A stretch of DNA of 64,000 nucleotides from NCBI GenBank assembly GCA_035911135.1, contig JAMHWD010000033.1, positions 62,001 to 126,000 on the forward strand, written 5' to 3'. Source of the DNA: JAMHWD01 sp035911135 (GTDB taxonomy: Bacteria > Pseudomonadota > Alphaproteobacteria > Micavibrionales > Micavibrionaceae). The notes under the pieces are model-generated. The model saw only the letters and a list, made by a program, of their open reading frames with translations, was not told the DNA's origin and ran no database searches. Both the position numbers and the translations under genes were made by a program. This document shows positions 25,301 to 32,820 of the stretch, piece by piece. How positions within the stretch are numbered: position 1 is the stretch's first letter; every line of letters starts with the position of its first letter.

Positions 25301-26633
25301 GACCTCCTGAATAATTATTTGTCCAGTTGCCATCGGAGCTGGTATTTACGCCGCGGTGGCCGGCCGGGGAGGCGGGGAGGGCCGCCCAGTTGCTACAGTG
25401 CATGGCATTGGTCGAGGAAAGTCGATCGCCAGTGCTGGCAACGTTACTCCAGGCATAATAAATTCCATCTGGCACAGTCGTATTGTCGGGGCGTCTGCTG
25501 ATGGCGGCATCCAGAGAATTATCTGTCAGATCTGCCCAGTTATCGGCGATTTTGGTACCATTAACCAGAACATACGGGCTGTATGATTGTTCGAAGCGTG
25601 TTGTGGGTGCGCTGGCGGTTGTGCTATCGGCAATCCATGCCATATAGTTGCCATGCAGGTTATATGTGAGTGCCTCCTGATTACATTTTGCATCGGCGCC
25701 AGTGACGCCCCCGACGCCTTGGCCTTGCCATGCATCATGGGTAATGAAAACCAGCCGTTCATTCGCCTTCCCGCCGCAGGATGTAATGCCCGGATTGCAG
25801 GTACGGGCCTCGGATCCGGTGGCGATCCAGTTCGCGCCGTTGCAATATTCCATGACCTTGTCGTTGTAATTGAAAATCATCACGCCTTCATGGGCGGCAT
25901 TACAGGTGACAGGCCCTTCATAGGCATTGGCCAGCGCATAAATGTCATCGGCCGAGAGGACGCGGTTATAGAGGCGAAAATCATCCAGATTCCCTTTGAA
26001 ATAATGCGAGCTGGAACTGAAATGGCCGATGGTCATGGTGGTGGAGGTTGACGGGCCTATTGTGCCGCTGGGTGTATCAACCGTGGTCAGGGTCCTTTCA
26101 ACGCCATCCACATATAATTTGGGTTTTGTGGCGGTTGTGCCCGTGAAATCATACGTAAAGGCATAATGTCGCCATTCATTGACCTTGTATGGCGAGGAAT
26201 AATAGGCCCATGATCCTGCATTCCCGCTCCAGCGGCTGACACGCAGGGATATGGCATTATTATCCCATTGATTGCTGATGGTCAGGCCGGAACCGTTCAG
26301 CACGTTCATATAGCCGGAAATCTGATAGGGTTTGGCCCAGAAGGCGATCGTAACCTGATTCAGGTTGTTATAAGGAGCCGCGGCCACATCAGTGGCATGC
26401 CCCGAACCGGCGATACGAAAGGATCGATTGATCAGCTTGGGCTGGCTGGCACCTGATACGTTAGCGCCAGTCGTGCCGTGATTGGCGCTGGGGCTGGAAT
26501 CCATGACCGTCGTGCCCGATGTTTCATCCATGCGCCAATGGCCGACCAGCCCGGTGGTGGTATCCTGCGCGGCGGCAGGCAGGGCAAAAAAGATCGTTAG
26601 AGCCATACCAAACAACGTCATCACACGCTTCAT
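22380..26633 (-). CDS. Giant secreted LamG/DUF1554/DUF1566 surface protein
   Basis: A 1417-residue exported protein. Residues 1-23 are a signal peptide ending PAAAQ. Domain order by eye: LamG (about 28-240), CNG motif (near 264), DUF1554-like domain (about 290-455, beginning ERLVFITHDAWQG), CNG motif (near 488), LamG (about 516-725), LamG (about 731-935), DUF1566 (about 941-1108, WYLPALNELNVLY), CNG motif (near 1143), an Ig/cadherin-like repeat (about 1171-1254, SGTAPGLAGTYSITVTATD) and a second DUF1566 (about 1258-1417). The CNG motif is a 30-residue unit with YN...VMxxCNGxxWxA. There is no visible anchor or autotransporter domain. Such lectin-like repeats suggest adhesion or glycan binding. 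The start codon sits inside a perfect hairpin (26620-26642). Confidence 0.85.
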   Translation of the reverse strand: MKRVMTLFGMALTIFFALPAAAQDTTTGLVGHWRMDETSGTTVMDSSPSANHGTTGANVSGASQPKLINRSFRIAGSGHATDVAAAPYNNLNQVTIAFWAKPYQISGYMNVLNGSGLTISNQWDNNAISLRVSRWSGNAGSWAYYSSPYKVNEWRHYAFTYDFTGTTATKPKLYVDGVERTLTTVDTPSGTIGPSTSTTMTIGHFSSSSHYFKGNLDDFRLYNRVLSADDIYALANAYEGPVTCNAAHEGVMIFNYNDKVMEYCNGANWIATGSEARTCNPGITSCGGKANERLVFITHDAWQGQGVGGVTGADAKCNQEALTYNLHGNYMAWIADSTTASAPTTRFEQSYSPYVLVNGTKIADNWADLTDNSLDAAISRRPDNTTVPDGIYYAWSNVASTGDRLSSTNAMHCSNWAALPASPAGHRGVNTSSDGNWTNNYSGGLCNNNARLYCFEQAATAASAVCTNPSGGIGEMNYNASEGVMQYCNGTRWIAMGPKIAGEGEDASSLSPVATSSGLIGHWTLNDTNATAIDSSASALNGTMQGGLTGASNSVPAQIGAGLNFDGTNDYIDMGTSATLKPALPVTMAAWIKYDALNGIGFPIVRSDFQSGLYSGFWMSVNDTISAIGVHYGDNGGAGPSSRRSKHGSTTLAADTWYHVAAVVRGPTDMDIYVNGVNDGGSYSGTGSPMVYTSGPFVIGRSDAGYADGIIDDVRFYNRALTETEISTIYKSSSLVGHWKLDETTGTTAADSSGYGYNGTLTGTTFPATTVAGINGTAVNLDGNNDWIDTVNLDFNRGGYTLSTWAKSGSAGNMRLLSKYSTGGNQKWMMLLASGEFECGASGASGIGTVTGVNLFNNQWHHYACVVNDTNITAYVDGVPSTPVAHTNSLLTNSAIWRIGARNDGAEDFLGAMDDARIYNRALSGAEIALLYGATGGNAGSISNCSTIGNVCDNGSVYAGLSPDQNLPMYTTQADLGQYSWNDGNTNFVTVGGTSSTSGSNNTSTIIAADSNSVATGIQPHNAAKACADLVAHGDSDWYLPALNELNVLYTNRLAIGGFNLSGTNPSGFYWTSTNNGAGNARNQDFSDGSQINFGGADNKDWLFSVRCVRKGYLTQQLGACSNPSGVGGEMVYNDDFNVMQFCNGERWVATTSIVESSTTTPPDIMAPVWTTAAGTITTTYINTSLSSGLMVTATDDSGTVTYSKASGDAWISVNSSGEISGTAPGLAGTYSITVTATDPTGNNVSRTFDIVVQTDPCAGSPSAGQICADGSIYFTSYNYGAGAEKIYVTNTNQSTSSAWKTSTGTNDIATDSTTDGKLNHAQVSPIANFPAFNVCDALNRHSKTDWYLPSQNELALLYNNRAAINASSIQAFSTTGSYWASTETTTTQARYYYFQMNIQNQQTKTNTYNIRCIRRD

Positions 26634-26694
26634 GCGTGTGATCCACAATCTATCGCAATGGATTACACGGGCAGGCCGTGTAATGACGATTGTG
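26620..26694 (-). promoter_or_regulatory. Nested hairpins over the LamG gene leader and start codon
   Basis: On the coding strand the 9-bp arms ATCACACGC (26642-26634) and GCGTGTGAT (26628-26620) flank a 5-base loop, ATGAA, that contains the start codon. Just upstream ATTACACGG (26684-26676) pairs with CCGTGTAAT (26670-26662) and this is enclosed by CACAATC (26694-26688) and GATTGTG (26650-26644). Any ribosome site (GTGGAT) falls within or between these stems, so translation could be controlled by RNA folding; alternatively the repeats are operators. Confidence 0.6.
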
Positions 26695-26784
26695 TTGCCT
26701 CCGGTCAAGATATGGTCATCCCCCGCTTCGTCTATGTTGACGGCGTTATTGTACTATTATCACCCATGCTTTGTTAAGAGGGCT

Positions 26785-28095
26785 TTAAAATCCCGGATTT
26801 TCAAAGCTTTGCGGGGCCGGTGATACAATCTGCATCGTGCCGTTTCTAAACTCCAGAACCGCCAGACCGCGCTCTACCAGCCCGCCTTCGCGGAAGCGGA
26901 AAATCCCGTCAATCCCGGCAAAGCCATTGGGGTTTTGGATGGAGATGCTGTCAAATTGCGGCTTTTGGCCTTTTTCAAGGCCATTTCTGGCCAGAACTGC
27001 GGCCAAGGCTGTCGCATCATAGGCCAAAGTGGCAAGGCGCGGGGCCTGTCCGCCAAAGGTCTGGTTATAGCTGCGCTCGAATCCATCCCTTAAATCAGGT
27101 GAGGGCGCGGCAAACCAGCCGCCCTGCAGATTAGGGTCGGTGGCCAGCGCATTATCATCCCAAAGCCCGGTCCCAAGGCGGCGCACCGCGGCGGCGGGAA
27201 GGCCGTTCTGGGCGGCGAGGGCGGCAATCTGGCGGGCTTGCTGACCGCCAACCGGCATCAGCAGGCCTTGAATGCCTTTTGCGCGGGTGGCAAAGTCTTG
27301 CATATCAGCAGGCAGGGTCGTGCCGGCGGGGTTAAACCGGGCGACATTCACGGTGCTAAGCCCGTATCCGGGCGCAGCGCTGCGGTTTGCCGAGGCAATG
27401 GCATCCCCGTAATCGGATGCCGGCGCAAACAGGCCGATGCCCTTGATCCCTTGCTGGGACGCGTAGCTCAGGACCCGGCGGACCTGATCGAAGGGTACAA
27501 AGCCCATGATATAGGTGGAATTATCCGCCACCGTCCAGTCGGTCGAAAATGCCACCATATTAACGCCGGCGGGTTTTGTAACAGATTTGGCAGCTTTGAC
27601 TTCCGGTGCGAATACAGGCCCCAGAATCAGCTGAGCGCCCTGCGCGAGGGCTTCCTGTGCAGCGGCGCGCGCGCCATCGGCTGTACCTTTAGTATCGCGT
27701 GGTACAATTTCAAATCCGGTATGGCCGACATCGAACATGGCCATCTGCGAGGCATTGAGCATCGCCTGACCCAGATCGGCGTGCTGGCCGGAAAGGGGCA
27801 GCAAAAGGCCGATTTTGACTGGCGACAGGTCAGGGCGCGGCGCATAGACAGGGGCTGTCGCGGCGCTTTGCGGCAGAGGCGTGCCATCTAGCGACTCCAC
27901 GCTCACAGCCGTGGGCGGTACGGCGGCAACAGCACCATCGGCCAGTGTATCGGGCGCGCCTTGCGCGGGGGTTCCGGGTTTTTGATATTGCCAGGGCGTG
28001 TTGCCGTAACCACCGCCACCGCCGCATCCGGCCAGTGTCATGGCCAGCCCGGCCATGATGGCCAGCGTCATTGTGATAGAAGAAAATCTTTTCAT
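26785..28095 (-). CDS. LpoA/YraM-like periplasmic-binding-fold lipoprotein
   Basis: A 436-residue lipoprotein: signal peptide with lipobox LAGC (Cys near 24), a Gly-rich and Pro-rich linker to about 90, then a type I periplasmic-binding fold starting VKIGLLLPLSGQHADLGQAMLNA. The fold resembles the C-terminal domain of LpoA, which activates PBP1A from the outer membrane; the N-terminal TPR domain of gammaproteobacterial LpoA is missing. It is divergent from rsmI with yraN and a dolP-like gene following, the same neighbourhood as in E. coli, which supports the assignment. Binding of a small ligand as in ABC receptors cannot be excluded. Confidence 0.85.
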   Translation of the reverse strand: MKRFSSITMTLAIMAGLAMTLAGCGGGGGYGNTPWQYQKPGTPAQGAPDTLADGAVAAVPPTAVSVESLDGTPLPQSAATAPVYAPRPDLSPVKIGLLLPLSGQHADLGQAMLNASQMAMFDVGHTGFEIVPRDTKGTADGARAAAQEALAQGAQLILGPVFAPEVKAAKSVTKPAGVNMVAFSTDWTVADNSTYIMGFVPFDQVRRVLSYASQQGIKGIGLFAPASDYGDAIASANRSAAPGYGLSTVNVARFNPAGTTLPADMQDFATRAKGIQGLLMPVGGQQARQIAALAAQNGLPAAAVRRLGTGLWDDNALATDPNLQGGWFAAPSPDLRDGFERSYNQTFGGQAPRLATLAYDATALAAVLARNGLEKGQKPQFDSISIQNPNGFAGIDGIFRFREGGLVERGLAVLEFRNGTMQIVSPAPQSFENPGF

Positions 28096-28134
28096 GGCAT
28101 CGCCCTTTAAATCGTTCTAAAACATCAATCTGAT

Positions 28135-29019
28135 ATGAATAAGGACCTCGACCATACCGGAAATGACGATGATTGGCCAGCCCCCGGCGCGGCCAAGCCG
28201 GGTCTTTATATTGTCGCCACGCCGATCGGGAATTTGCGTGATATCACGCTCCGCGCCATTGATACGCTGCGCGCCGCGGATGTGATCGCGGCCGAGGATA
28301 CGCGTGTTTCGCGCAAGTTATTATCGGCTTATAATATCGGCGGTAAGCTGGTTTCCTATAATGATCACAGTGATGATTTCAAACGCAGTGAGATTACCGG
28401 ATTAATCGCGCAAGGTAAGATTGTCGCCCTGATCAGCGACGCCGGCAGCCCCTTGATCTCCGATCCCGGATACAGGCTGGTGCGCGATTGCCATGATCTG
28501 GGCTTGAAGGTGAGTGTTGTGCCGGGGGCAAGCTCCGTGATTTCAGCCATGCAGTTATCAGGCCTGCCGAGCGATGCCTTCAGTTTTATTGGATTTCTTC
28601 CGTCCAAGGAAAAGGCGCGGGAGGATGTGCTCAAGGGGTGGCGCGATCACGGCGCCACTATTATTGCCTTTGAAACGGCGCCGCGCTTGATTGATGCGCT
28701 GGAGAGTATCTGGCGCGTGCTGGGCGAGCGCGAGATGGCCGTGGTGCGCGAGATTACAAAAATGTTTGAAGAAGCGCGCCGCGAGAAGGTCAGCGCCTTG
28801 ATTGAATATTATACCGATAAAGGCCCGCCGCGCGGCGAGATTGTCTTGGTGATCGAAGGCGCAGGCAAGAAAGCCTATGATGATGCAGATATTGAATCCC
28901 TGATCCGCGATGCGCTTGCGAGTATGAGCGTCAAGGATGCGGCGGCGCATGTCACGGCGATAACAGGTCTTCCCAAAAGCCGTATTTATGATATGGCGCT
29001 GAAAGTTTCGCGTTCATGA
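28135..29019 (+). CDS. rsmI: 16S rRNA C1402 ribose 2'-O-methyltransferase
   Basis: A 294-residue tetrapyrrole-methylase-fold protein that methylates the 2'-OH of C1402 in 16S rRNA, at the decoding site. Typical motifs: GLYIVATPIGNLRDIT near 22-37, AAEDTRVSRKLL near 52-63, SDAGSPLISDPGYRLV near 101-116, VVPGASSV near 127 and FIGFLPSK near 146. Length and ending are normal. The start has only a weak ribosome site. Its stop overlaps the yraN start by ATGA. Confidence 0.95.
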   Translation: MNKDLDHTGNDDDWPAPGAAKPGLYIVATPIGNLRDITLRAIDTLRAADVIAAEDTRVSRKLLSAYNIGGKLVSYNDHSDDFKRSEITGLIAQGKIVALISDAGSPLISDPGYRLVRDCHDLGLKVSVVPGASSVISAMQLSGLPSDAFSFIGFLPSKEKAREDVLKGWRDHGATIIAFETAPRLIDALESIWRVLGEREMAVVREITKMFEEARREKVSALIEYYTDKGPPRGEIVLVIEGAGKKAYDDADIESLIRDALASMSVKDAAAHVTAITGLPKSRIYDMALKVSRS

Positions 29020-29408
29020 GCCGGGCGCCAGTTTCTTCCGCAAAGATAAAATCCTATCGCACCGGGCACAGGGCGGAGATGATCGCCGGAATTTATTTCA
29101 GATTGCGCGGTTACAGGATTTTGGCGCGGCGCTATAAAACGCCAATGGGTGAAATTGATCTTGTTATTGCGCGCCGGGGCGTTGTTGCGTTCGTTGAGGT
29201 CAAGGCACGGGAGACCATGCAATCCGCGCTGGAGGCTGTGCATGAGAAGAACAGGATGCGCGTCCAGAATGCCGCGCTGCATTTTATCGCCCGTCATCCG
29301 GAACTGGGTAATATGACGATGCGTTTTGATGTCTGGGCTGTGGTTTTATGGCGTGGTTTTGTGCCGGTTGCCATCAGGCATCTGGACAATGCGTGGCTTT
29401 CGGGGTGA
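29016..29408 (+). CDS. yraN: YraN family (UPF0102) nuclease-like protein
   Basis: A 130-residue protein of the YraN/UPF0102 family, which has the Holliday-junction-resolvase-like endonuclease fold. The visible core is HRAEMIAGIYFRLRGYRILARRYKTPMGEIDLV (in parts, about 15-47) followed by VAFVEVKAR near 56-64, matching the E...D...ExK nuclease pattern. The biological role is not established. It overlaps rsmI by four bases and is always nearby in many proteobacteria. Confidence 0.9.
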   Translation: MSRAPVSSAKIKSYRTGHRAEMIAGIYFRLRGYRILARRYKTPMGEIDLVIARRGVVAFVEVKARETMQSALEAVHEKNRMRVQNAALHFIARHPELGNMTMRFDVWAVVLWRGFVPVAIRHLDNAWLSG

Positions 29409-29455
29409 TAATAGCCCCATTCTCACTTTTCCTTTGTTCTTTAGGAGAGATCATC

Positions 29456-30172
29456 ATGCAAAAATTTCCTGTTCTTGTTCTGGCCCTGTCGTCTTTGGCG
29501 CTATCGGGCTGCGCTGGCGCTGTTGTTGGGGCTGCCGCTTCGGGCGGTGTGGCCGCCGCGCAGGAAGGCGGCATCAGCCGCGCCTATAATGATGCGGTGA
29601 TCCAGGCGCAGATCAATGATCTGTGGTTCCGCAGCAATGTTGATTCATTTCTTAAATTGGACCTGACCGTTAATCAGGGGCGTGTTCTGGTGACGGGCGT
29701 TGTGCAAAACCCTGAAGAACGTGTTGAGGCTGTTCGCCTCGCCTGGCAGCCTGATGGGGTTAAGCAGGTGATCAATGAAATTCAGGTTGCCGATGGCAAA
29801 GGTGTTATGGGTTATGCCCGCGATACATGGATCAGCACACGCCTGCGTACGGCCCTGACACTGGACCGTGATGTGCAATCCATCAACTATTCGATTGATG
29901 TCGTGCAGGGCGTTGTTTACCTGATCGGCGCGGCGCAAAGCCAGTCGGAATTAAACCGTGTGATTGAAACGGCGCGCACGATACCGGATGTCCAGCGCGT
30001 GGTCAGTTACGTCAAGCTGGTCGGGCGCGATATTTCCGATACCTACGCGCCTTCGCAGGATGAGGCCCCCATTCAGCCCAATGGCGATAGCGGCAATTAC
30101 CAGCCTATGCCGCTGGATGGTAGTGACCGTGTGAGCGCGCCCGGGGCGGTGGAAGCCGTTCCGCTGGATTGA
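29456..30172 (+). CDS. BON-domain lipoprotein, DolP-like
   Basis: A 238-residue outer-membrane lipoprotein. Residues 1-19 form a lipoprotein signal (LALSGC, Cys near 19), followed by a small-residue stretch (AGAVVGAAASGG) and two BON domains, about 45-110 and 120-185, each of the OsmY/DolP type (KLDLTVNQGRVLVTGVVQNPEE and then NYSIDVVQGVVYLIGAAQS). The C-terminal 45 residues are Pro/Asp-rich. DolP binds anionic lipid at division sites and supports outer-membrane integrity. ATG 29456 follows TTAGGAGA. The position behind yraN matches E. coli yraP/dolP. Confidence 0.87.
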   Translation: MQKFPVLVLALSSLALSGCAGAVVGAAASGGVAAAQEGGISRAYNDAVIQAQINDLWFRSNVDSFLKLDLTVNQGRVLVTGVVQNPEERVEAVRLAWQPDGVKQVINEIQVADGKGVMGYARDTWISTRLRTALTLDRDVQSINYSIDVVQGVVYLIGAAQSQSELNRVIETARTIPDVQRVVSYVKLVGRDISDTYAPSQDEAPIQPNGDSGNYQPMPLDGSDRVSAPGAVEAVPLD

Positions 30173-31023
30173 TGGCCATGGCCATGACCGCCAGTCAGGA
30201 TTATCTCCAAAAGGCCGGTGCCTGCGCGGATGAGGATATTGATCTAGCACTCACCGCCTTGCATCTGGCTGCGCTTTCGCATCCCGGCATCAGTCTCCAG
30301 CGTTATGAGCATCATCTCAAGACCCTTGTGCAGGAGGTAGGCGAGGCACACAAGGCGTTGTTGGCAGCGGGTGATGCCGATGATGCCGAATCGCAAGTGA
30401 TTGCGCTTAAATCCGTGCTGGCCGATGCGCGCGGCTATGCCGGGGATCAGGAGACATATGATAGCCTGCAAAATGCGGATATGATTTGCGTGATTGACCG
30501 CGCCAAGGGGTTGCCGATTGCCCTTTCCATTCTCTATATCCATGCCGGTCGAGCGCTGGGCTGGGATGTGGCGGGGCTGAATATGCCGGGGCATTTTTTG
30601 TGCCGGGTGCAAAAAAACGGACGGCGTTTGATTTTTGATCCTTTTTACGGGGCGGGGCTTGTTGATGCCGCGCAGGCGCGGGCGCTGGTTAAAAAGGCGC
30701 TGGGACCGGATGCCGAATTATCGGCGCAGTATTTTGAAGCCGCCAGCAACCGTGAAATTTTGCTGCGGCTGCAGAATAACATAAAACTGCGCCAGATTCA
30801 GTTCGAGGATTATACAGGTGCGCTGGAAACTATTTCGATCATGCGGCGTTTATGTCCTGATGAATACAGATTATTACTCGATGCCGGTGTGCTTTATTCC
30901 AAGACAGATCAGCCCGGCGCGGCGATTGAGGCGCTGGAATCCTACATTGCGGCGGCGCCGGACCCCAATGATCGTTACGAGGCAGGCTTGTTGCTGCGGA
31001 TGGTGCGCGAAAACCTTCATTAA
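30172..31023 (+). CDS. SirB1-family transglutaminase-like/TPR protein
   Basis: A 283-residue cytosolic protein of the SirB1 family: an N-terminal transglutaminase-like region with GLPIALSILYIHAGRALGW near 108-126, GLNMPGHFLCRV near 131-142 and FDPFYGAGLV near 151-160, then C-terminal tetratricopeptide-like helices. Family members have no settled function. ATG 30172 overlaps the dolP-like stop by one base; a TTG just before it or the ATG codons at 30178 and 30184 are alternatives. It is likely in the rsmI operon. Confidence 0.83.
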   Translation: MAMAMTASQDYLQKAGACADEDIDLALTALHLAALSHPGISLQRYEHHLKTLVQEVGEAHKALLAAGDADDAESQVIALKSVLADARGYAGDQETYDSLQNADMICVIDRAKGLPIALSILYIHAGRALGWDVAGLNMPGHFLCRVQKNGRRLIFDPFYGAGLVDAAQARALVKKALGPDAELSAQYFEAASNREILLRLQNNIKLRQIQFEDYTGALETISIMRRLCPDEYRLLLDAGVLYSKTDQPGAAIEALESYIAAAPDPNDRYEAGLLLRMVRENLH

Positions 31024-31198
31024 TAATCCTTGTGAATTATTTACAGGCAACTGTGATTTCCCCCCTTGCGCCGCCTTGAATATAGGAATAAAAATGTCCG
31101 GTGATTTTTATGGCACGTTTTCAAGGCGTTGCGATCAAAAACAGAATTTCCGTGAATTCGGATAAGGCAAGCTACTCATTTATAAGGAGAAATCGACA

Positions 31199-31723
31199 AT
31201 GATCGCCCAAAACAAAATTAGCAAATTACTTATGATTTTCGCCGTGATGATTCTCGTCACAGGCTGTTCATCGACAGATGACGAAGCCAGCATGGATGGC
31301 TCGGCAACAGGCGTGGCCGGTGCTGGCCAGGAAGGTCTGAATGATGTTTACGGCGGAGCGGTAACACCGGGCACGCAAGCCGACCTCGAAGTCAATGTAG
31401 GCGACAAGGTTTTCTTCGGCTATGACCGTTACGACCTCTCCCCTGAAGGCCGCGCGATCCTGGACAAGCAGGCGCAGTGGCTGGCTCAGTACTCCACTCT
31501 CTCCGTGACAATCGAAGGTCATGCTGATGAGCGCGGTACACGTGAATACAACCTGGCTCTGGGTGAGCGCCGCGCCAACGCAATCAAGAACTACCTTGTA
31601 GCTCTGGGCGTTGACGGTGCCCGTCTGAACACAATCAGCTACGGCAAAGAGCGCCCGCTGGTTGGTGGTGCTGACGAGACATCCTGGGCTCAAAACCGCC
31701 GCGGCGCGACGAAGGTTAATTAA
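31199..31723 (+). CDS. pal: Peptidoglycan-associated lipoprotein Pal
   Basis: A 174-residue outer-membrane lipoprotein with signal peptide and lipobox VTGC (Cys23), a short linker, and a C-terminal OmpA domain (about 65-174) with the peptidoglycan-binding pattern TIEGHADERGTREYNLALGE and NAIKNYLVALGV. It connects outer membrane, peptidoglycan and TolB in the Tol-Pal system for division and envelope integrity. AAGGAG lies nine bases before ATG 31199. The tolQRAB genes are not in the window; cpoB follows. Confidence 0.95.
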   Translation: MIAQNKISKLLMIFAVMILVTGCSSTDDEASMDGSATGVAGAGQEGLNDVYGGAVTPGTQADLEVNVGDKVFFGYDRYDLSPEGRAILDKQAQWLAQYSTLSVTIEGHADERGTREYNLALGERRANAIKNYLVALGVDGARLNTISYGKERPLVGGADETSWAQNRRGATKVN

Positions 31724-31773
31724 TCCTTCTTCGTACCAAGCCTATAAAGGTGTAAAAGCTTCGAGGATTTCAT

Positions 31774-32820
31774 ATGCGTCATAATCGCAGATTACTATCT
31801 TCACTGAGCAGGGTCGCCGTTTCGGCGGCCCTTCTTGGCGTTCTGGCCCTGCATACAGCCGGCCCGGCATCGGCCCAGTCCATGGGCGATATCGAAAATC
31901 GGCTCGCGCGGATGCAGAATGATATCGAAACCCTGAGCCGCAGTCTCTACAAGGGCGAGGCTCCGCCATCCGGCGCAGCGTATTCCGGCTCGATGGGCGG
32001 TGGTTCGGCCGCAGATGTTGAGGTCCGTCTCCAGCAGATGGAAACGCAGCTGCGCGAGATTACCGGCAAGGCCGAGGAGCAATCCTATGCGGTCGAGCAG
32101 GTAAGAACCGATGTTGATCGCCGTCTTTCCGATATGGAAATGCGCATGAATGATCTCGAAGGGCGCGGCGGTGCTGCTGGCGGTTCAGCCGGCGCGATGC
32201 CTTCCAATCAGGGATATAACAGCCAGCAAGGTTATGGTGGCGGCATGGCTCCGCCGCAACCGGCGCCATCGGGAAATGATCCTGCCGCCGGCATGCAGAC
32301 TCAGGAGTTTGGCATGCAGCAACCAGCCAGTGGCGGCGGCCTGGCAGCGGATGAGGGTGCTTATGGCAGCTCGTCGTCTGCGGGAATGTCTGCACAACCT
32401 GCCAGCGCGGCTTCGTCAGGATCCGGGCTTTCATCGGATAGTGCGGCGGCTAATTACGAAAATGCCTTCTCGCTCATGAAAAGCAGTAACTACGATTCGG
32501 CGCAGCGCGAATTTGAAACTTTCCTTCAGCAATATCCCGATCACGCATTGGCCGGGAATGCACAATATTGGCTGGGCGAGACATTTTACGTGCAAGGTAA
32601 TTACGAAAAAGCGGCGCGCATTTTTGCCGAAGGCTATCAGAAATACCCGCAAGGTTCCAAGGCCGCTGACAATCTCCTGAAGCTGGGACTTTCGCTGGCC
32701 AGTATCGGCAACAAAAACGATGCCTGTGTCGCGCTGCGTCAGCTCAAGAAGGATTTCACCACAGGTGCAGGTCCTGCCTTGCGCCGGGCTGATCAGGAAA
32801 TGACGCGCCTTGGCTGTTAA
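31774..32820 (+). CDS. cpoB: Tol-Pal system protein CpoB (YbgF)
   Basis: A 348-residue periplasmic protein: signal peptide (about 1-35, ending ASAQ), an N-terminal coiled coil for trimerisation (about 38-130, heptad-like with IENRLARMQNDIETL), a long low-complexity Gly/Gln/Ser/Pro linker (about 130-225) and C-terminal TPR repeats (about 228-345, YENAFSLMKSSNYDSAQREFETFLQQYP in parts). CpoB coordinates Tol-Pal with PBP1B during septation. It lies 50 bases after pal and overlaps tilS. Confidence 0.93.
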   Translation: MRHNRRLLSSLSRVAVSAALLGVLALHTAGPASAQSMGDIENRLARMQNDIETLSRSLYKGEAPPSGAAYSGSMGGGSAADVEVRLQQMETQLREITGKAEEQSYAVEQVRTDVDRRLSDMEMRMNDLEGRGGAAGGSAGAMPSNQGYNSQQGYGGGMAPPQPAPSGNDPAAGMQTQEFGMQQPASGGGLAADEGAYGSSSSAGMSAQPASAASSGSGLSSDSAAANYENAFSLMKSSNYDSAQREFETFLQQYPDHALAGNAQYWLGETFYVQGNYEKAARIFAEGYQKYPQGSKAADNLLKLGLSLASIGNKNDACVALRQLKKDFTTGAGPALRRADQEMTRLGC

